Assembly (NCBI RefSeq): GCF_036588685.1
Contig: NC_086374.1
Span: 36,882,886-36,946,885 of the forward strand
From: Mytilus trossulus
Lineage: Eukaryota > Mollusca > Bivalvia > Mytilida > Mytilidae
DNA: 64,000 nt
Reading direction: 5' to 3'
Part shown: piece after piece, positions 58,805 through 64,000 of the stretch
Numbering within the stretch: position 1 is the stretch's first letter
Layout of the letters: every line of letters starts with the position of its first letter
Notes under the pieces: model-generated
The model's database searches: none
The model's input: only the letters and a program-made list of their open reading frames with translations
Told to the model about the DNA's origin: nothing
Translations under genes and position numbers: made by a program

Positions 58805-58885
58805 TCATGCACAGCAAATGTGTGCATTATCTACCTCAGATATACTGCACAGTTCAAATCTATTTTTTCCTTTAGGGGGGGTTCC
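58805..58885 (-). repeat. Inverted fragment of a block I/III repeat
   Basis: TGTGCATTATCTACCTCAGA and CACAGTTCAAAT followed by CCTTTAGGGG are the reverse complement of 46390-46460 and 50655-50725, with substitutions. Confidence 0.65.
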
Positions 58886-60262
58886 TGGTTTTGAAAGGGG
58901 CGTTATTCGTTGAAATTATAAAAAATATATCACCGAGTGTAGCGAGACTAAAAACAATATTGACGATTTCATGTTTTAAAAACACGATACAAACTATCCA
59001 AGGGTGAGCGACTTATTCGCTCCTACCCCGAATCCACCATCTGCCTTAATATTACTACAAAGTTGAACTTTGTACAAACATCGTAGTTACAAAATAAGAA
59101 AAATAAGAAAGGTTTCTCATTTTTTTTTATCTAAGCTGGGGCATAAAATATTTCATCATATTTTAGGTTCAACGTAAATCTTAAATCAGTGTTTTTTAAA
59201 GGGCATACGATACAGTTACAGGGAAGGTAATGGTTTTGCTTTATTGTTATTTTCGCGACGTCAAACTATGACATATCGGGAAAAGATGCATATTTCGACT
59301 GATTTTTTTTCATTCAAACTGATTTAATTTGAAAATGCTCAGAATACTCAGAATCCGAAGATAAAATTTCTTGTTTATATTTATCAGATTCTTGGTTGAT
59401 TTTTAACTGCTGTAGTGCTGCTATAGATGACACAGACTTCTATCTTTTCGACCTCATATTACTCAAACAGTAGCACATGAAGGTATATTTTTTATAACAT
59501 ATTTGATTTAATCGGGTAAAAAATAGCCTATATGCATTTTTTTAGCAACTTGTAAATACAGGTTCAAAACTGTATCGTATGTCCTTAACAGAAAGATGGT
59601 TCAAACATTTTTGGTAATTTCTACAAAACAAATTGTATCTAAGAATATCCGAATAACAGAAATCTGATTTGGAGGATTAGTTTAAGACTCAATCTTTTTG
59701 AATATCTATTCCTGTAAAGTGACTTTGTTTTTAAATCAAATTTAATGAGGATCATGATATTTAAATTTGTTTCAAAACATGCAGGGGGGGATTGGCTGGA
59801 GAACAATCAGACTTCGTTTAGATGGACGTGTCTTAAAAATTAATACAGTAGATAAAAAGAAATTTGTGGGGTTAAGGGAGTAAAAGTTTGGAAAGCGAAA
59901 CGTATTTTCTATTAATTTAACATTCTAAATTTCAAATTAGATAATATAGCATCTTCCTCGGTTTATCTTTCTTATTGAGGGAAAGCAAGTCAAAAGTAAT
60001 TAATACAAACTCAATAATCCATTCAGTTATGATTTTTTTCATACACCGATTTGAAAGTACACATTTTGTCAAAGTCTTTATCGTCACTAATTGGATAAAA
60101 AAATGGAATAAATTTAACAGAACCGATAAATAAAATCTACCGTTAAATCGCAATTTTAGAATAAATCTAAATATAAAAACAAATATTAGTTTAAAACTTA
60201 CCAAAGTCCCGCAATTTTAGAAAAAGTCTAAATATTAAAAAAAATCATAAATTACAGAAATA
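58886..60262. other. Spacer with exact short duplications
   Basis: Holds copies of the 105-bp and 37-bp exact repeats (59344-59448, 59509-59545). No gene is established. Confidence 0.45.
59344..59448 (-). repeat. Exact 105-bp repeat, copy 1
   Basis: Identical over 105 bases to 60691-60795. On the minus strand one frame reads SVSSIAALQQLKINQESDKY and on to SSDSEYS before a stop 12 codons later. It may be an exon copy. Confidence 0.9.
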
Positions 60263-60270
60263 ACCGGAAA
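60263..60270 (+). promoter_or_regulatory. Candidate ETS site upstream of 60414 gene
   Basis: ACCGGAAA, an ETS-core match about 150 bases before the first ATG. Motif and position only. Confidence 0.3.
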
Positions 60271-60413
60271 TAATACACATCCACTCGAAAAACTGTTCGC
60301 AATTTATGATTTTAAACGCACAAAGGACATTGACATTGACAACAAAAAGCCATTTGACGCTGTCATACTAATATAAATAATAACAAGCAGATTACTTTAC
60401 AGAATTTAGAAAT

Positions 60414-60518
60414 ATGGCCGAAGATTTTAATGTTTTGAAAGACTTACAGAGTCACCTTAGAACTGCACAAGTTCCGATAGAACAGATGTCAACTCTGACC
60501 CAGCAGGGGGATGACAAG
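60414..60518 (+). CDS. First coding exon of a gene leaving the window
   Basis: An ATG opens 35 codons (MAEDFNVLKDLQSHLRTAQV...) that end exactly at a donor (GACAAG then GTATCG) in phase 0. The composition is that of a soluble helical protein, with no signal peptide. The pattern of a helix followed by PIEQM faintly recalls the N-terminus of the proteasome chaperone PSMD5, but that is a guess. I find no second exon in the 3.5 kb left, so the first intron probably runs past the window. Confidence 0.5.
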
Positions 60519-60534
60519 GTATCGCACATTTCTC

Positions 60535-60630
60535 TTTTGACGTTTTTAATACACGTAACGTCGTTTATGCCCAGTTAATTTTTATCTTTTGACGTCTTAC
60601 ACGTAACGTCGTTTATGTCCAGTTTATTTT
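60535..60630 (+). repeat. 48-bp tandem duplication
   Basis: TTTTGACGT, ACACGTAACGTCGTTTATG and CCAGTTA/TATTTT occur twice, 48 bp apart. A TGACGTC (CRE-like) string is created near 60589. Confidence 0.75.
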
Positions 60631-60690
60631 CATCTTTTGAGAGTCTGTGTCCGAAGTTATCTATTTTAATTTTTAAAGAAAAAATTCCCC

Positions 60691-60795
60691 ATACTCAGAA
60701 TCCGAAGATAAAATTTCTTGTTTATATTTATCAGATTCTTGGTTGATTTTTAACTGCTGTAGTGCTGCTATAGATGACACAGACTTCTATCTTTT
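60691..60795 (-). repeat. Exact 105-bp repeat, copy 2
   Basis: Identical to 59344-59448; the flanks differ at once on both sides. In the same minus frame it runs into a stop after SSDSEYGEFFL. Confidence 0.9.
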
Positions 60796-62580
60796 ATATC
60801 ATCAGATCGTTTATTTTCATATGTCACATGAATTCCTACAATTCTGCATGCAAGCTTTTTCAAAGAAATTGTAGCGTCTTCATGCATTTTAAATCTGTTA
60901 ATAGAATGAAAACCCATGAGACAGGGATACAGTTTAAAATTACTATAACATTGTATAATACATCTTATCACTATCTGTCTGCCATGACTAGATATCACAC
61001 AGATTCAATTTCCGATAAAATTTTGACGTCACAATACAAATTATCTGACGCCATAATGAAAAGTGATCATGGTGATTGTTGTATGCGTCAAAAGTTCAAG
61101 ACGCCGGGTCAGCCGGGATTAGCGATAAGGTGTATGTTTAAAACATGTTAAATTATGATCTTCATAAAGATAAAATTCTGTTTGTCAAATAAAGACATGA
61201 CAGTCTTTAGATATCACATTTAGGTTCCTGATTTTTTTATTTTTTTTTAGTACACTTTATAAAAAGTAATTATTAAAATAAAATTATTTACACCTGATAA
61301 TTATGATTTTGTTTAAAATTGTTGGCCATGTCAACTTCAATTTCAGTACAGAAGTTCATAAAAATAAGAAATTTATTAAATATATATATGCTATACTAGG
61401 AGAAGGACCTGATTTCGTGATTCACAAAAAAATGTGCTGGGCAAAGGTGTCTGGTGGTTTTTGAAATTTAAATTCTTGTTACGCATACAATGATTGTACA
61501 TGTATATAGTTTTATTTTGTATGCATACATGTACTTGTAAAGAAGGGAGACAAGAATTAAACTTAGAACTATTGAGCGTCCACTATAATTATTAATATTG
61601 TAATACAAACTGTATATTTTGAAATTTAAACGCTCTATACTTTAAGTTTAAAATACTAAATTATTTATTATTTATATTGCTCGCCAGCACTGGGTATTGA
61701 ACAGTAAAGATTTCAAGGTTTGGTTAAATTTGTAATGGGCACTTTTTTTTTTTGTAGTATGAAATTATGGGGTATCAAAGGGATTATTTCTATCAAGAAG
61801 CTTTTGCTACATGTACATTATGTATTATTATAATGGAGTTATGCAAATATCAATTAATACATCTTTTTGTTATTTTTGTTTTGGTTAACAGCCATTAATA
61901 CATGTAATAGCAATTGGTTTGTTATTTTGATTTTAACCCTTTTGACATCCCATGGTATTGTACAAGAACTCATTTGTACTTTTTTTTAGCAGAAGTTTGA
62001 TTCATTCATATAAAGCTATTCCACAAATATACATAAATTCATATTTAGGGTGATTTAAATATTCTCTTGTATTCTTTGTCCCTCCTGGATGCAATGTGCA
62101 CAAAATAAATTTCATTAAAGTTGCAAAACAGATATTTACTAAGTTATTTCAGTATTTGCCCTCTGAAATTGACCATTTAAGCAGTAAAACAATCTGAAAC
62201 AAATGCTGAAAAAAATATAAAATGGTTCAGTTTTAGAAGCTGTACAACTTGATTGATATCTTTTTACTAACATTGTACTTTTACAAATAAATTGAATTGT
62301 GAATGGAAATTTCATAAGTCAAGGTCACTATTGGTAATTAGTTCTGTTTACATAGTTAGGTGTCTCTTCACATTGTACATGTAGTTGCATGTGAACTTAA
62401 GTGTTCCTCTTAGTCTTAGATGCATCATGACGGTTGTTATTAAGGTCAAGGTCACTTTGATAAAAGTGGTTTTAATATGATATTCCATGATAAAAACTAA
62501 ATTGTGTAACACATACACATAATTATATAAATATAAGGAATAACTCATTTACAGAATAGAGAATTTATATGATTCAATTT

Positions 62581-62625
62581 ACCACTCAGTGACTGGACGT
62601 TAAGCAACCAACAATCAATCAATCA
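62581..62625 (+). mobile_element. 45-bp 5'-truncated retroposon with 14-bp TSD
   Basis: ACCACTCAGTGACTGGACGT then TTAAGCAACCAA and a (CAAT)n tail, bounded by perfect ATATGATTCAATTT repeats (62567-62580, 62626-62639). The long target duplication and short-repeat tail are typical of LINE-mobilised, severely 5'-truncated inserts. Confidence 0.85.
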
Positions 62626-63191
62626 ATATGATTCAATTTCAATTACAATTTATGATCTAAGGAAGATAACTTAGATTCAAATGAGATTTTAATGAGTTTA
62701 ATTCAGTATAGCGAAAACAATTTAATACACATATTGCAAAACAAAATGAAAACACTTTTCCCTTCAATGCTCACAGGCATTTTGATTTTAATTTGGATTG
62801 ATAAAGGGTCATGAGTATGGGTCCACCAAAATATAAAATAACAACTTTATTTATATTACTATATTTTAAAAAATGTCAATAGTTGTAAAATAGTTTCTCT
62901 TTTCTGAAACTATTGTTTTTGTCTGTGGCCAAATATTTCAATTTGTTTAAGTTTGATTTTAAGAATAAAGTTTAAAAATCTAAACCTCACAAAATGCAGA
63001 AATTGTAATTTTTATCTAGCATGTTCATTTACATTCTTTGTTTTATATTTTCGAAATGAAGTGTATTTGACTTCAGTCAATGGGTGCATATTACATGTAT
63101 GTGCATGATTAAGCATCCAGGACATCTTTTTTTATACAGTATCATTTGTAGTGTCTTTCTGTAAAAAGATCTGTTATCAAGTACAAATGAG

Positions 63192-63222
63192 TCTTGTGTG
63201 TGTGTGTGTGTTTGTGTGTGTG
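63192..63222 (+). repeat. (TG)n microsatellite
   Basis: About 15 TG dinucleotides with one TTTG interruption. Confidence 0.9.
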
Positions 63223-64000
63223 ATCAAATATGTGTCATGACCAAAGTGTACTAAAGAAGTGTTTCACTTTAAGATTTGAAAAAAATGCATTTGTTTAATA
63301 AATAAAATCTGATTTTTATTACTGTCTGATCAATTTTTTTTTTTTTTTTAATTATCTGCTTGGTGTGAAATTATGATCACATTTTAATTAAAAAAGCTAT
63401 AAACTATGAAATTGAGCTTCTGGAAGTGCTTTGCCTCTGGCTCTATGGAAACATGCTAATACATTGTAGTATGTCAAAATATACCATTAAAAATTAAATT
63501 AAAAAAATATATGATTTGATCGTGACACTTTCACATCCCATGCTTTACCCTTCCTTTATTGTTTGTACTGTATTGTAACATTTAAGGTTAACATTCCCAA
63601 ATTCTTAAAAAAAAATACTTAACTTTTTTCTTTTCTTTATCGGTCTTAAACTGATTGTTTTAAGTACAATGTACATGCATGTGATGCTAAACTCCTTGAT
63701 AATATTAGTCATAATCAGTATTTTAAAATACTAAAATGTATGTTTATTCTAGGAATGAAACTAGTTTGAATTTTAAAACAAGCAATATTTAATATGGACC
63801 AGAATGAGCATATTACATAAAGTATACCCTAGATAATATTTCTAAATGGTTTTCAACATTTGTATGAAGATTTAAGATTTTATACAACGCACAAAACTGG
63901 ATTTTGGAAATATTTGTAATTACATTATTGCACTATTGGTCTTTAGTTTTTACTCTGATTCAAACATCATTCTATACATGTAACCACAGAAAAATCAATG

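Larger units (their letters stand above)
60519..64000 (+). other. Presumed first intron of the 60414 gene
   Basis: AT-rich. It holds a 48-bp tandem duplication, the second 105-bp repeat, a truncated retroposon and a TG microsatellite. I could not identify a convincing exon on either strand. Confidence 0.4.

Noticed and set aside
60768-61151. 125-codon + ORF beginning MTQTSIFYII
   Set aside because: Overlaps the 105-bp repeat, has low-complexity composition and no recognisable domain; the minus strand looks at least as coding-like.

Overview
The window is animal nuclear DNA: AT-rich, with split genes that have GT-AG introns, degraded LINE reverse transcriptases, MITEs and many dispersed repeats. 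From memory, several of the repeat families resemble those of mytilid mussels, and the gene content fits a bivalve mollusc. I could not confirm the species. I see no bacterial, CRISPR or tRNA/rRNA features.

Layout. 0-4.3 kb: two decayed LINE reverse-transcriptase copies (+ and -), a minisatellite and a TA-flanked MITE. 4.98-9.0 kb (-): a five-exon gene for a 739-aa protein with a ubiquitin-conjugating (E2) fold and a Lys-rich repetitive C-terminal tail. 11.5-19.4 kb (+): an eight-exon NDUFA10 gene (complex I subunit, 408 aa), with a 1,340-bp hAT-like element carrying a perfect 8-bp target duplication in intron 2. 19.9-20.4 kb: six copies of an 84-bp tandem repeat derived from a dispersed repeat. 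22.6-24.3 kb (+): a three-exon Ly6/uPAR-type GPI-anchored protein (124 aa). 27.8-31.7 kb (+): a six-exon clusterin-like protein (552 aa) with both clusterin five-cysteine motifs, a furin site and a C-terminal membrane segment. 36.35-38.45 kb (+): a three-exon small secreted peptide precursor (95 aa). 38.5-43.4 kb: repeat arrays, an RT remnant, and a 1.77-kb composite element bounded by two 459-bp direct copies. 43.9-57.0 kb (-): a locus built from four partly duplicated blocks, holding a signal-peptide exon, acidic linker exons and 8-cysteine exons. All of its internal exons are phase 1-1, and they join into one 277-aa reading frame. 55-60 kb: another MITE, tandem AGGTCA-like sites and exact short duplications. 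60.41 kb (+): the first coding exon of a gene that leaves the window.

The genes do not form a pathway. E2-like/NDUFA10 is a head-to-head pair separated by about 2.4 kb. From 22 to 57 kb, four consecutive loci encode secreted or surface proteins (Ly6-like, clusterin-like, small peptide, 8-Cys modular protein).

The most novel signals are: (a) two independent 29-39-bp near-perfect palindromes that share CAAGGA...TCCTTG ends, each flanked by a perfect 7-bp direct repeat, one of them with an empty paralogous site in this same window; (b) the modular 8-cysteine gene; (c) the composite TIR element with nested outer CTCA and inner TATA repeats; (d) the membrane-anchored clusterin-like protein. Splice models were built by eye from splice consensus and phase and need transcript support.
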